Positions 33,299 to 42,730 of a DNA stretch of 64,000 nucleotides are shown one piece after another. The notes under the pieces were generated by a model. The model was given only the letters and a program-made list of their open reading frames with translations. It had not been told where the DNA came from and did no database searches. Source of the stretch: Schizochytrium sp. CCTCC M209059 (lineage: Eukaryota > Sar > Bigyra > Thraustochytrida > Thraustochytriidae); contig KN805374.1 of assembly GCA_000818945.1 (NCBI GenBank), positions 560,921-624,920 on the forward strand, written 5' to 3'. Position 1 is the first letter of the stretch, and the number at the start of each line of letters is the position of its first letter. The position numbers and the translations under genes are program-made.

Positions 33299-35057
33299 AC
33301 AACAACAACATCAATCCACGGCCAATGGCGGGAATGCCGCTATCAGTGTCCCAAATCATTCGCGAAGCAGTCATCGCGCTGACTCGCTTCTCACAAGCTC
33401 GCGATCTGCAGGGAGCATCGTCGAGTCGAATGCAGAGGGGACGCGCAGCTCCGTCTCGCTTGGAGCCGCAATCCCGCACGGACACAACCTCGATGAATCG
33501 CGGGAGCGCATCCTCCAGGAGCGCGAGCTCCACTGCATCGCAGATCGCAATGTGACCCGGTCCATCGAAAAACTCATCTACGTGTACAACCAACCCCCCT
33601 TTGACTGCGAGCCAGACCTCCTCCTTGGCTACGTACGCACGCATATCAAACTTCCCTCCAACGAGAATGTCAAGCATAGCTTTGGCCGCATCTCGCGCAC
33701 GCTGCTGGCGCGCCGCGTCTTGCAAACTCTCTTTTGGTACTGCGTATGTCTTCACTTTATCCTGCCCAAGAACCGTGACACGCTCGAGCACGAACGCGTA
33801 GCCGCCTCGCGCCGCCGCCTCGAAGCAGATATTGCAAATGCTCAAGCAACCTTGCAGAGGCTTCGAAGCGATATGAGTACCCTTTACGTGGAACTCATGC
33901 GTCTCTTAAACCTCCGAGTCGCCAAGATCAAGCGTGACCTTGTTCACCTCTATGTTCCATTTGCAATGGGCAAAGCCATTCTCACGGGTTTCCGCTACCT
34001 GTGCCCGGGGTCCCGTCATCTTTATCGCGGGTCGCTTCAGCAAGACGTCTACGAGACGTGTTGCGAGCTCTTGCTTGGTGCTCAGCTTAGCAGCGTCTCC
34101 ATTCAGGCAACCCGCGTTCGAATTTTTGAAGACGAGGCAACAAAGACACGCGCAGACAATCAGGATGACGACAACAATAACAATGATGACGACATGAACA
34201 AAACGGGAAGCAATCAGAAAAGAAATAGTAACGACGATACAGAGCACGATCTTGAAGCGCCGTCTTCAACGCCGACGGGAAGCGCAAACAAAAAAATAAA
34301 GAATGGCGGGTCAACTTCGGCACGAGACCCTGCTACCGCAAGCTCGCCCGCAGGCGGCGAAACAGACCACGTCGGTCCAGCATCCGACGACCAAGTTCGC
34401 GATAAGAGTGATGTTATTGAAGACAGTCTCGATGAAGAGCTTTATCGGACAACTCTGCAGCCACGGGAACGCTACGATGCTACTCTTGTTGGTTCGCTCC
34501 TTGGTGAATTTCTCATTGAGAAAAAGGGTCCCAAAGCCTCACTTCGTCCAGGGACCTCTGCCCCACACCTCGTCTATCGTACCCTACCAGCGTCAAACGC
34601 TCGCGTCGGGGGAACGTGGACCTTTCGCAGGTCGTGTCCAACCACAAAATCATCACAGCTAAACGAACGCTACGCTCGTGAGCGCGAGGACTTCGAAGCG
34701 TTCATGCAAAAATCAAGGGCCACCTTATCAAGTGACATTCGTGGTGTCTTGGCGCGCCAGGAAAGCGTTCTCAATGGTGGAATGGAAGGCGTTGGTCGCT
34801 TTTGCATGGACCTTGCACAAACAAAGACAGGCCATCGAGCACGGTCTTCGGATGGATCGATTTCGGGGGAGAGCAAAGGCACGCGCAATGCCCACCTCCA
34901 GGGCGAGAAGCGTCTTGATTGGCATGCAAATCTTGCCGTTCGAGCACACCTTCCACCTGCAGAGCGTGTCATTGCTGCCAAAGACAAAATTGAAGCTTCC
35001 AAGAAGAGAGAAAGACAGATGGCGAGAACACATGCGAGAATGATGCTCTTGCCATGA
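32889..35057 (+). CDS. FAM227-like (FWWh-domain) protein
   Basis: 722 residues from ATG in ACAATGGCG context. The N-terminal part (to ~115) is helical. A Gln run encoded by mixed CAG/CAA codons covers about 121-140. The central region (about 220-410) has KLIYVYNQPPFDC, TLFWYCVCLHFIL (near 279), a coiled stretch (RRRLEADIANAQATLQRLRSDM), then VPFAMGKAILTGFRYLCPGS and LQQDVYETCCELLLG. The order FW..., Y-x-x-L, 'aromatic-P-x-x-x-x-x-A-I/V-x-x-x-F...P-x-S' and a terminal LxG matches, by eye, the FWWh domain of FAM227A/B, whose molecular role is unknown but which occurs in ciliated lineages. Then follow an acidic Asp/Asn-rich linker and a C-terminal helical region. The gene is convincing; the family call is tentative. 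Confidence 0.6.
33251..33312 (+). repeat. CAG/CAA run coding for poly-glutamine
   Basis: A CAG run passing into CAA units gives about 19 Gln residues in the FAM227-like protein. The mixed codons argue for selection or age at the protein level, unlike the pure CAG tracts in the two 5' leaders. Confidence 0.9.
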
Positions 35058-35266
35058 CATGCTTTTTCGTTCTGTTATGTGGTATGTATAATGCAGGAGG
35101 GTCCGAAAGCCGAAACGTAATCAGTAATCAAGTCGCGGCCGGGAACAACGCCGCCACAATTTTTTCCTCTCCCCGCTTTATTCTCCTTTTGGGGAAAAAA
35201 ATTGAAATACGTTGCTGATCTTTCTTTTTTCGTTCTTTTTACACATTTAGCATAGTAGAGGAAGAA

Positions 35267-36940
35267 TCAAGAGCTTTCTGATTTATCCTCCTCGTATTGA
35301 TCGCCCGGCGTTTTGAGGTACCACTTGCCATACACGTAATCATAAGTTCCTCGCGGGTCGTGCTCGTCCTCCCGCTCCGGAGGCAACCAATATTTTCGTG
35401 GCTCGCCACGCTTTGAGCGGTGAGCCGTCGCCTTAGTTTCCTCGGACTCTGTTGCCACCCAGTTGGCAACATCCGAGCCAAAGCGCTCCTTGAGCTTGAC
35501 TGATGCGTCGCTGCGTAATACGAACACCACTTTGTCACGCACACGCTCATCGACGAGCTTGCACATGATCTTGTACAAACCACTGAATAACCCAGGGGCG
35601 TTGAGCAAAACAATGCAATTCAAAAACTCGGGAAAGTGAGACAGCAAGTCGGCCGTATGAATTCCCGTGCGCGGGTTGTTGTCGCGCAAGCTAAAACCGT
35701 GAAAGTCAACCACCCACACCCATTGCCGCTGCTGCGCAGAGGGTGTCAGACCTTCGCAAGACCGCTCATGAATCGTTTGACGCATCGCATCGAGCATCCG
35801 TGTCAAATGCTCCATGCTGCCCTCAAGATTGAAGCGCTCGTTAGCATGAGAAAATACTGTATATGCCACGGGACACCCAAGTGGTGACGAGAATCCAATG
35901 GGTCGCATCGACCAGCCCCATGGGTTACGTCGAGCGGCCGCGCTCTGGTAAAACCTTCCAGCACCGTAACGCTTTTCCCGTCGCCATTTTATCGTCCCAC
36001 GCAGCTGCTTCTCCGCGGCGCTCGAGCTCCATTCGCGGGCAACGAGATACCTACGACACGTTTCATACGTGGCAAAGGACTCGTCCTCGGGCACATCGCT
36101 GACCAGCGCATGAAAGGCATCTTTGAGGGTCACATATAGATCTTCAATGGCATTCATTTGCTCCTCGTTCAGTGGCTCATTCTCCCCGTTTCCATCGTCC
36201 GCCAGTGTACTCTGTAGACCATGGCGAGGCAGCTCTCGCACGCTTTTCGCTGCCGGTAAAACGAGATCTGCATCTCCATTTCCTGATTCGGGCATTTCTG
36301 CAGACTCTGTCTCGAAAGAGCCATCCTCCTCGAACTTTTCACCCTTGACAAGGCCCGACGTGGTCGCCTCACGCGCCGCTTTGAGGGGCGCGGCTGTTCG
36401 GGTCGACGGCTTCTTCGACCACATTAGGGTGCGTCGCGGAGGAATTTCAATCTCCGGCAGCGGACCTCGCCTCGACAACACAAGCAGCCAACAAAGGCCA
36501 ACAGCGGCGACAAAGGCCGCCCACTCGCGGTCGACGACAAGTCCAGTTGAGACACAAAAGACGACGACCAGCACGAAGCAGGTTTCGAGGACAAGCTTGC
36601 GCTGGCTCGTGGTCGCTTTGCTTGCTGCCCCTCGCAGCACCTCACGCTGGTCCTTTTCAAGCTTCGCCACGACCCTTCGCGCACGTGGGGGCTCCCTCCG
36701 CTCGTTGCGCCTCGTGTCTTCTTGCCGTCGCGACTGCTCTTGGTGTTGACACTCTGTCGAAGTCGCCGTCATGCAGGCCCGGGGTCGGGAAGCGCGTGTG
36801 TTCAAGGCCTGTCGGGTCTGCGACGGACCGAGGGTCGCCGACGAGGTTTGGCCTTTATCGAAGACGCGAGGCCGCGCAGGCGCAGGGGCCGCAACGCCCT
36901 CGCGCAGCCCCTGCGCTCCGCATACGAGACGCTGACCCAT
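35267..36940 (-). CDS. Membrane-anchored CRAL-TRIO (Sec14-like) lipid-binding protein
   Basis: 557 residues from the most upstream ATG. A second ATG (M57, complement at 36770-36772) gives a 501-residue form starting MTATSTECQ, and I cannot decide between them. Two hydrophobic helices (about 116-135, LVLETCFVLVVVFCVSTGLV, and 140-157) sit before an acidic linker. A CRAL-TRIO-N helical segment (about 225-285, YLVAREWSSSAAEKQL) and the CRAL-TRIO lobe (about 300-480) follow. The lobe has WVWVVDFHGFSLRD, FPEFLNCIVLLNAPGLFSGLYKIM and VRDKVVFV, the hallmark strands of Sec14-type phospholipid/hydrophobic-ligand transfer proteins. An N-terminal membrane hairpin is unusual, because most Sec14 proteins are soluble; it suggests tethering at an ER or similar membrane for local lipid exchange. 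The ligand is unknown. Confidence 0.85.
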   Translation of the reverse strand: MGQRLVCGAQGLREGVAAPAPARPRVFDKGQTSSATLGPSQTRQALNTRASRPRACMTATSTECQHQEQSRRQEDTRRNERREPPRARRVVAKLEKDQREVLRGAASKATTSQRKLVLETCFVLVVVFCVSTGLVVDREWAAFVAAVGLCWLLVLSRRGPLPEIEIPPRRTLMWSKKPSTRTAAPLKAAREATTSGLVKGEKFEEDGSFETESAEMPESGNGDADLVLPAAKSVRELPRHGLQSTLADDGNGENEPLNEEQMNAIEDLYVTLKDAFHALVSDVPEDESFATYETCRRYLVAREWSSSAAEKQLRGTIKWRREKRYGAGRFYQSAAARRNPWGWSMRPIGFSSPLGCPVAYTVFSHANERFNLEGSMEHLTRMLDAMRQTIHERSCEGLTPSAQQRQWVWVVDFHGFSLRDNNPRTGIHTADLLSHFPEFLNCIVLLNAPGLFSGLYKIMCKLVDERVRDKVVFVLRSDASVKLKERFGSDVANWVATESEETKATAHRSKRGEPRKYWLPPEREDEHDPRGTYDYVYGKWYLKTPGDQYEEDKSESS

Positions 36941-37265
36941 GAAACTGGTTTGCTCTTGCGCACGCGCGTCTCAAGGCCAAAAAGTGGACACCTCGTCGTC
37001 ACCCCGACGACGAACAGCAAAAGCATAGCAATAAAAACCAAACCGCTGTGCTTGGGTGCAGCGAGAGCGTAGTACTACGCAGGCAGAAAGCACGATCTAG
37101 CATGCTGGCTGGCGCCTCGAACTTTTTATGAAACAGATAAAACCTGCTTGCGAGTTCGCTCCAAGGAGAAACAGCAAAACGTGGAGTATAGTAGTACGTA
37201 CGTACGTATACCAATGGTACGTATAGGTATGTTTGTGAGAGGTCTTTGCGTTCATGTATCTAGGC
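36941..37265. other. Intergenic spacer with palindromic TACG repeats
   Basis: 325 bp between two - strand genes. Near 37193-37230 there is a TACGTACGTACGTA run and an imperfect palindrome around GTATACCAATGGTACGTATA. No gene is seen. Confidence 0.55.
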
Positions 37266-40200
37266 CTAATTCTTGTCTCGCGAAGTCCACTCCTCGGTGG
37301 CAAAAGGTGGCGCGAGATCCTCGGGGTGCGAAACCGCAATAGTGTATTGAGATGCGCTGGGGTCATTCTTGCGCGTGCGCGCAGACACGTACGGAATTCC
37401 ATGCCGTTGAAAGGCGCCGACAATGACGTCCATGGTCTGCGGATCAAAGGTGTCAAATCCGAGCACGTTCTCCAGCGTTTTAACCAGCCCATCAGTAGGA
37501 AAGGTTTCCAGATGCTTGGCTACCGCAACCGCCTCGCGTGTGCTAAAAGGGTATACCAGGACACCATCGTCGACGAGAGAACGAAGCTCTGAAAAGGCGC
37601 CCACCAGCTTTGCCAGGATCCCACGATCCACCGTGGGGGCATATGCCTGCAAAAGCTCCAGTTCGGAGGCTGCATCGGGGTTCGGAATGACGTGCGCAGA
37701 AAAGATGTCGCCGATCTCACGAAAGACGTGGTTTCCCAGAAAAGGAAAGCCTGGGCGATTCGCCAGGACCACCATCATGAAGTCAGCATGCAAGGGCAAC
37801 AACTTTTCCGACGTGCCAAGACGCTCTGCAGCCGCGTACCGACTCTGCGAGACGAGACGTCTGCCATCGGCCAAGAGTAACTCGCCATCCTCCACGAGCG
37901 ATTTGAGCACGGAGACGACCTCAAGGGGAGCCTTGTCCACCTCGTCAACCATGAGCGCCCTTCCACGAACAGCCGCGCGAACGAGCGGGGAATCATCCCA
38001 GACGACAATGCCATCGCGCAAACTTGGCGAAAGTGTCAAGCTACCGACCGTGGAGTCACGATGCAGCTGAATGTACTCGCGTTCCTTTTGCATGAGCTGC
38101 AACAGACGGTCCGCGAGCTTGTTTTTACCTACGCCTTGGTTGCCGATGAGCAGCAAATGCTTGGCGTGCTCGCCCGATACGACGTCCTCGAGCATGTCGC
38201 GCAAGAGCTCGCGATGCTTGGGAATGTCAAAGAACACTGGAGCAGGGACAAGTTCACGGTATTCGGGTGCTTTTACCGCAGCGCGAACCTCGCCAATGCA
38301 AACATGGTCGTCTGAAGCCTCAATTGAGATGCCCTGTCCTGGCGTGAATTCTTCGTCCCCATCCTGGTCGCGGGGAATTCCGACGCGGTCCATGAGTTCT
38401 TCGAGCGCCTTGTACTGCGAATGAGGCAAAAAGTGGCCAAGCAGCACCGTGCGCAAACGCTCGCGCATCTCCGGAAGCGCTTGCGTAGGGAAGGCATCTG
38501 CAAATCTGCACAGTCGCATCACTTGACGCAGCGAAAGCGGGCGCACACCCATGGACGCAGCCTTGGTCACTGCCTCAGACTCTGGGTCGTCCTTGGACGG
38601 TTTTTTCATCTTCGCGTCGGCGTGATCGCGATCTTCAAGAAGCGCTGCAGAAAAGTCTCGCAGGAGCGCAAGAAACTCACCCGGCACGTTTTGAAGGCAC
38701 GCGCGCACAATGGTTTCATGATCAGCAGGCGACATGTGGTTCAAGTGGTGCACGGAAAACATTGCGAGCGTATCGGCATTGAGCCAGCTCTGCGAGGCCT
38801 TGGTGCTTCCCGTCGTCGCGAGCGCCACAATGCGGAAGCGAGGATGGATAGCAACCACCTTGGTGGCTTTGGCTTCGCCTTCTTTCTGGTCTGCATTGTT
38901 TGCTGCGCCCGCAGCGCCGACAGTGCGAAGCAGTTTGCCGTCAAAGAGTTCTGCCTCGCGATCGCACACGAGACGTTGGATCACCGTGAGTGTCTCGGGG
39001 TCGACGCGGTCGATGCCGTCGAGGATGAGCATCTCACCCCGAATCGCGGCATTCACGAGCGGACTGTATTCCCATCCCGTGTTGCCCTGGCTGTCCGTGG
39101 TCCTACGCTGCAAAAGGTCGCGCGCACTCATGTCCTTGTAAAGACTAAACAAGGTTGTCTGATAGCCAAGACGCTCGCTAAAGTGCTCTGCAAGACGGGA
39201 CTTGCCGCTTCCCGGCTCTCCGAGCAGAACAACATCGCGTCCCACGCAGTGATCTTGCGCTATGGCACTCATAATCATTTCGTGTTCGTCAATGGCGTGA
39301 AAGGGCCTCGAGTCCAGCGCCACGCGTTTCGAAGCACCCACTGCGAGCTGAGGGCCGACATATCCCTGGAGCTCGACAGCGTGTCCCGAGGGGGACGCAA
39401 AGGCAAATGTTCCGAGAAAATCGTCGATTTCGTTTTCTTCTTGCCCGGTCGCCTTGTTCGGAACAACGTTTGCCAGCGTGTAGCGAGTGTGCTGAAAGGT
39501 TTGCGGCTGGTAGGCCATTTGGTTTTTCTGCAAAAGATCAGAAGCACGTTCTTTGAGCAGGAGCGAGCACGTCTTCCGCACCGTTTCTTGGGCCTTGGGT
39601 CCAGGTACCGTGCCGAAAAAGGGAAAGGCACGTGCTAGCGGGGTGGCCACGGCGTCTTCGGGAAAGCTGTGGACGAGAACGGAAAGTTGCGGAAGCGTCG
39701 ACTCGGGGAAATGTGGCATGCCCTGCACGACGGACTCGTCGCCCGGAGGGGCGTTCCAGGATTCCTCCATTATGCGAAGCGCGCCTGCAGCGCTGGTCAG
39801 AGCAACGAGACGTGGATGGTCGGCAGGGGCAGCTGAAACGTTGGCGTCCACGCTCGAGACGGCATGCACGAGATCCGGCCAAACCTCGCTTCCGGAGGCG
39901 GGCTCTACAATGCGTACTTGGAAGCGGGACCGAAGGGGCGGGTCGAGCGGTTTGCCACGAAATGGTGGCACGGGCACGCCCAGAGCGATGACGCGAAAGT
40001 CCTTGTGTGAAGGAACGATATGCTTTTGTGTGTCACTCATGGAAACTTGATCTTTGAGCTCCTCGTAGCGGGCTGGGTCCATGAGGAAGCGGCCATCCTC
40101 GAGCTGCATTTCACGATTCTCGAGTAGGTTGTTGAGCGTTGGCAAAACGTTGCGCTCGGCTTTCTCGATGCCATCAATGATGAGGAGGCGCCCGTGTAGA

Positions 40201-40682
40201 GCAGCTCTGACAGGGGCTTGGTCCTCAAATAGCGCAGAGCCGCCGACAATCTCGCGGCGCTGTTTAAGATCGCTTTCGGTGGTGTCACGACTAATTGAAA
40301 CGTATTCGACCTCGCGTTGGGTCAGTTCTGCGTATCGCAGCGCGAGCCAGCGTCGGGAGGGACCCGGCGTGCCCATGAGAAACATGTCTTGGCCCAGCTT
40401 GTCCTTTTGCAGCATCCATCGCAGGTGACCAAGGGCTGTCTGCGAGACCGCCGCCCCAAAGTCGCGGTGGTACTGTTGAGGGACTCTGGCGAGGTCCTGC
40501 GCCGGCGCGAACTCGTGCGTCACATCGCCAATCGTTACAACGCGCGGCTCGTTTCGCGTCTTTGTGGACACGACGCGTGTCTGGTGACCGTGCGTCGCGC
40601 GCGCAACACGCGTCCACTCCAAACCTCGACGCCAAAAGACGGACCTCATCTTCTTGACCCCTCGACTAAAGCCCTTTTGCAA
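37266..40682 (-). CDS. VWA8-like mitochondrial AAA+ protein lacking the VWA domain
   Basis: 1,138 residues; an internal M12 (complement at 40647-40649) is an alternative start. The N-terminus is Arg-rich with few acids (MRSVFWRRGLEWTRVARATHG), fitting mitochondrial import. Three dynein-type AAA modules are visible. The first (~100-250) has a degenerate P-loop GTPGPSRR followed by EVEYVSISRDTTESDLKQRR and KAERNVLPTLNNLLENREMQ, very close to VWA8. The second (~490) has GEPGSGKS and ILDGIDRV. The third (~847) has GNQGVGKN and LMVDEVDKA. Animal VWA8 (about 1,900 residues) continues to a C-terminal VWA domain, and a short human isoform of about 1,040 residues lacks it. Here the stop comes soon after the third module and the next gene begins about 330 bp away, so only the short form can be encoded. 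It is inferred to be an ATPase on the matrix side of the inner membrane. Confidence 0.9.
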   Translation of the reverse strand: MQKGFSRGVKKMRSVFWRRGLEWTRVARATHGHQTRVVSTKTRNEPRVVTIGDVTHEFAPAQDLARVPQQYHRDFGAAVSQTALGHLRWMLQKDKLGQDMFLMGTPGPSRRWLALRYAELTQREVEYVSISRDTTESDLKQRREIVGGSALFEDQAPVRAALHGRLLIIDGIEKAERNVLPTLNNLLENREMQLEDGRFLMDPARYEELKDQVSMSDTQKHIVPSHKDFRVIALGVPVPPFRGKPLDPPLRSRFQVRIVEPASGSEVWPDLVHAVSSVDANVSAAPADHPRLVALTSAAGALRIMEESWNAPPGDESVVQGMPHFPESTLPQLSVLVHSFPEDAVATPLARAFPFFGTVPGPKAQETVRKTCSLLLKERASDLLQKNQMAYQPQTFQHTRYTLANVVPNKATGQEENEIDDFLGTFAFASPSGHAVELQGYVGPQLAVGASKRVALDSRPFHAIDEHEMIMSAIAQDHCVGRDVVLLGEPGSGKSRLAEHFSERLGYQTTLFSLYKDMSARDLLQRRTTDSQGNTGWEYSPLVNAAIRGEMLILDGIDRVDPETLTVIQRLVCDREAELFDGKLLRTVGAAGAANNADQKEGEAKATKVVAIHPRFRIVALATTGSTKASQSWLNADTLAMFSVHHLNHMSPADHETIVRACLQNVPGEFLALLRDFSAALLEDRDHADAKMKKPSKDDPESEAVTKAASMGVRPLSLRQVMRLCRFADAFPTQALPEMRERLRTVLLGHFLPHSQYKALEELMDRVGIPRDQDGDEEFTPGQGISIEASDDHVCIGEVRAAVKAPEYRELVPAPVFFDIPKHRELLRDMLEDVVSGEHAKHLLLIGNQGVGKNKLADRLLQLMQKEREYIQLHRDSTVGSLTLSPSLRDGIVVWDDSPLVRAAVRGRALMVDEVDKAPLEVVSVLKSLVEDGELLLADGRRLVSQSRYAAAERLGTSEKLLPLHADFMMVVLANRPGFPFLGNHVFREIGDIFSAHVIPNPDAASELELLQAYAPTVDRGILAKLVGAFSELRSLVDDGVLVYPFSTREAVAVAKHLETFPTDGLVKTLENVLGFDTFDPQTMDVIVGAFQRHGIPYVSARTRKNDPSASQYTIAVSHPEDLAPPFATEEWTSRDKN

Positions 40683-42037
40683 GAAAAAGGGGTCCTGGGC
40701 AGGCTAGAGCAAAGGCGGATGAGAGCACGGCAACGGACGAGCGGTGTTTGGCGCAGCGCGGTGCTTCAGTCGCGCCGTGCCGTGTCGCCCCGCGTCGTCA
40801 CGACGCCTCGCGGCGATGATGACGCTCTGCTCCGTGCTAGTGTGAATCGCCCCCCATTATCATCGTTTCTAAAGAGCGATATCGCACGGTAGGACGGGTA
40901 TAGTATCCAGCCGAGTCAAGACATTGCGATCAAATTGTAAAGTGCGCTTTCATGAGAAGACGCCAAGAGACGGGAGAGCACAGATTTTACAGTAAGTGCG
41001 ACCAGGGTCAGGCCGAGCGAATAAGTATCTCGAATTCTTTGTCTTCTTATTTAACCCCCCACCCCCCCCACCCTTTATTGAAGTGTGGCTGACGGGCTGG
41101 CTGGTTGGCTGGAATTGGCTCGATTCTTGGACAGACTCTCGAACAGATTGTCTAGGTTGCTTTCTGCGTTCTGCGAGACCTTTTGACGTGTACCATATCT
41201 ATCCTCAGGAATGAAATGACAGCAACGCTGATGAAGATCACTTCACTCGCGATGAGTCCAAAGTAAAAGGCGGCTCGTAGAATATACGCACAAACGTCCG
41301 CGGTCATGCAGAGGAACTAAACATTGATTCAAATTTGGAAGAATAGCCTTGCACTGCCTCGCCTTGGGCGCGACTGAAACGTCTGTCATTTGCGGCAACG
41401 TAGTCGTCGTAGAAGAAGCTTTATCGAGTGCGGAGTCATCGCCTGGGATGTAACATGAAACGCTTGGGCAGCCTCGACAATGATGTCTGGTATGTCTCAG
41501 CTAGATTAAAAGTCAGAATGCCTCGTCGCATTCTTCTTGAAAGTCTTCGGAGCAGGTATATCGCAAAATCCATGCACTTTTGCTTTGTCGAGGAACAAGA
41601 ATGGCAATGGTGACGGCAAGGTAGCATCAATAACAGGTTCAGGAGAAAGCTCAATGCGATGCTCCCTTTCCTTTGCTCTGCCACTCGCACGCGCACGGAC
41701 ATCAACATCAACTTCGAAACATTGACCGTCACATTATACGAAGGAGAACCGCGGAGAGGGGACATAGAGCTTCCCGAGAAATGGACCTAGAGACTACACC
41801 TGTAGAGGTGTCCTTTTGGCATGTGAAGATCAAGGACGGGCGGATCGTCGTGTGCCCCAGCGTACGTCATTCGCGACCTCACTCGGCACGGAATCATGAC
41901 CAACGTGTTCCGGGTCAGAATCTGCATCTCAATTGGCATCCTCCGCAGAGGCATGGTGTTGAGTAAGTCGATCCCCAAATGCAGCGACAGAAGCGGTCTC
42001 TTTATCAGAAGCAAAAGAGGTAGAAGTACTTGATATT
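40683..42037. other. Spacer with possible small or decayed + strand coding pieces
   Basis: 1.36 kb upstream of VWA8, less GC-rich than the surroundings. Protein-like pieces in three different + frames lie between 41428 and 41860 and are described as a separate entry. The rest shows no gene. Confidence 0.5.
41515..41966 (+). other. Candidate spliced or decayed gene of unknown function
   Basis: Three consecutive stretches read like protein but in different + frames: MPRRILLESLRSRYIAKSM... (from 41518), RRKLNAMLPFLCSATRTRTD... INFETLTVTLYEGEP (about 41642-41783), and LETTPVEVSFWHVKIKDGR (from about 41785), which is followed by a GTACGT donor-like site. That site is identical to the donor of the verified intron at 14228. 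Either introns link them or frameshifts have broken them. I recognise no family. Confidence 0.22.
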
Positions 42038-42730
42038 TTAAAAACCGCTATTGCCAGGGCCACCTCCAAATGATGGGCTAGAAGACATACCTGAGCTAGA
42101 AGACATACCTGCGCTAGAAGACATACCTGAGCTAGAAGACATACCTGCGCTAGAAGACATACCTGAGCTAGAAGGCATACCTGAGCTAATACCTCCTGCG
42201 GTTCGTATTCCCGTAACACTCATCGCGGTTGGTATCCCCGTAGAACTCATCCCGGCTGGTATTCCCGTAAAGCTCACTGCGGTCGGTATATCCGTAGAAT
42301 TCATCGCTGTATTTGTCATATTCAAAGAGTGAGGGGCAGGAGAGGCGTTCGGCTGCATCCCCATCCTATTAAAATGACAAATCCACCAAATGCCCAAGAA
42401 AATCATGGCCCCGATAGGAACCAGAATGAATATCAACAACTCAGGAAATCCTATGCCTTGCGTTGGATTTGAGCAGCAGCAGTAGTGCCACTCCTCACTA
42501 TAAGAATTAGCACAGTAGTCCCAGGCCGACTCATCGGAAGAAGACGAACATAGGGTGCATTCCCCAGCTGTGTAGTGCTCTGCGACCTCTAGGTAGGAGT
42601 AGCAGACATTTGTCCACTCGCAATCTTCTGGGCATGAATATCGCGCCGCGCCGCTGCTGCACTGAGCCCTTGTGTAGCTGAGGACAAGGGCCCCTGCGAG
42701 AGCAGCGAGGACCCGGCTTGCCCCAACCAT
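42038..42730 (-). CDS. Small Cys-rich single-pass membrane protein with repetitive cytoplasmic tail
   Basis: 230 residues from the ATG whose complement is at 42728-42730; the longer frame lacks a better start. Residues 1-22 (MVGASRVLAALAGALVLSYT) form a signal peptide. A short ectodomain with many cysteines (CSSGAARYSCPEDCEW, CTLCSSSSDE, YCCCSN) precedes a transmembrane helix (about FPELLIFILVPIGAMIFLGI). The cytoplasmic tail consists of two repeat types: about 10-residue TGIPxxMSxTGIP units and six-residue GMSSS(S/A) units. No family is recognised. Such a layout suggests a cell-surface or secretory-pathway protein. The tail repeats reflect an 18-bp minisatellite. Confidence 0.6.
   Translation of the reverse strand: MVGASRVLAALAGALVLSYTRAQCSSGAARYSCPEDCEWTNVCYSYLEVAEHYTAGECTLCSSSSDESAWDYCANSYSEEWHYCCCSNPTQGIGFPELLIFILVPIGAMIFLGIWWICHFNRMGMQPNASPAPHSLNMTNTAMNSTDIPTAVSFTGIPAGMSSTGIPTAMSVTGIRTAGGISSGMPSSSGMSSSAGMSSSSGMSSSAGMSSSSGMSSSPSFGGGPGNSGF
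42087..42190 (-). repeat. 18-bp minisatellite coding for GMSSSS/GMSSSA units
   Basis: Tandem units of the type CTAGAAGACATACCTGMG alternate GAG and GCG endings, so two-unit (36-bp) higher-order periodicity is visible. They encode the C-terminal tail repeats of the Cys-rich membrane protein. Confidence 0.9.
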
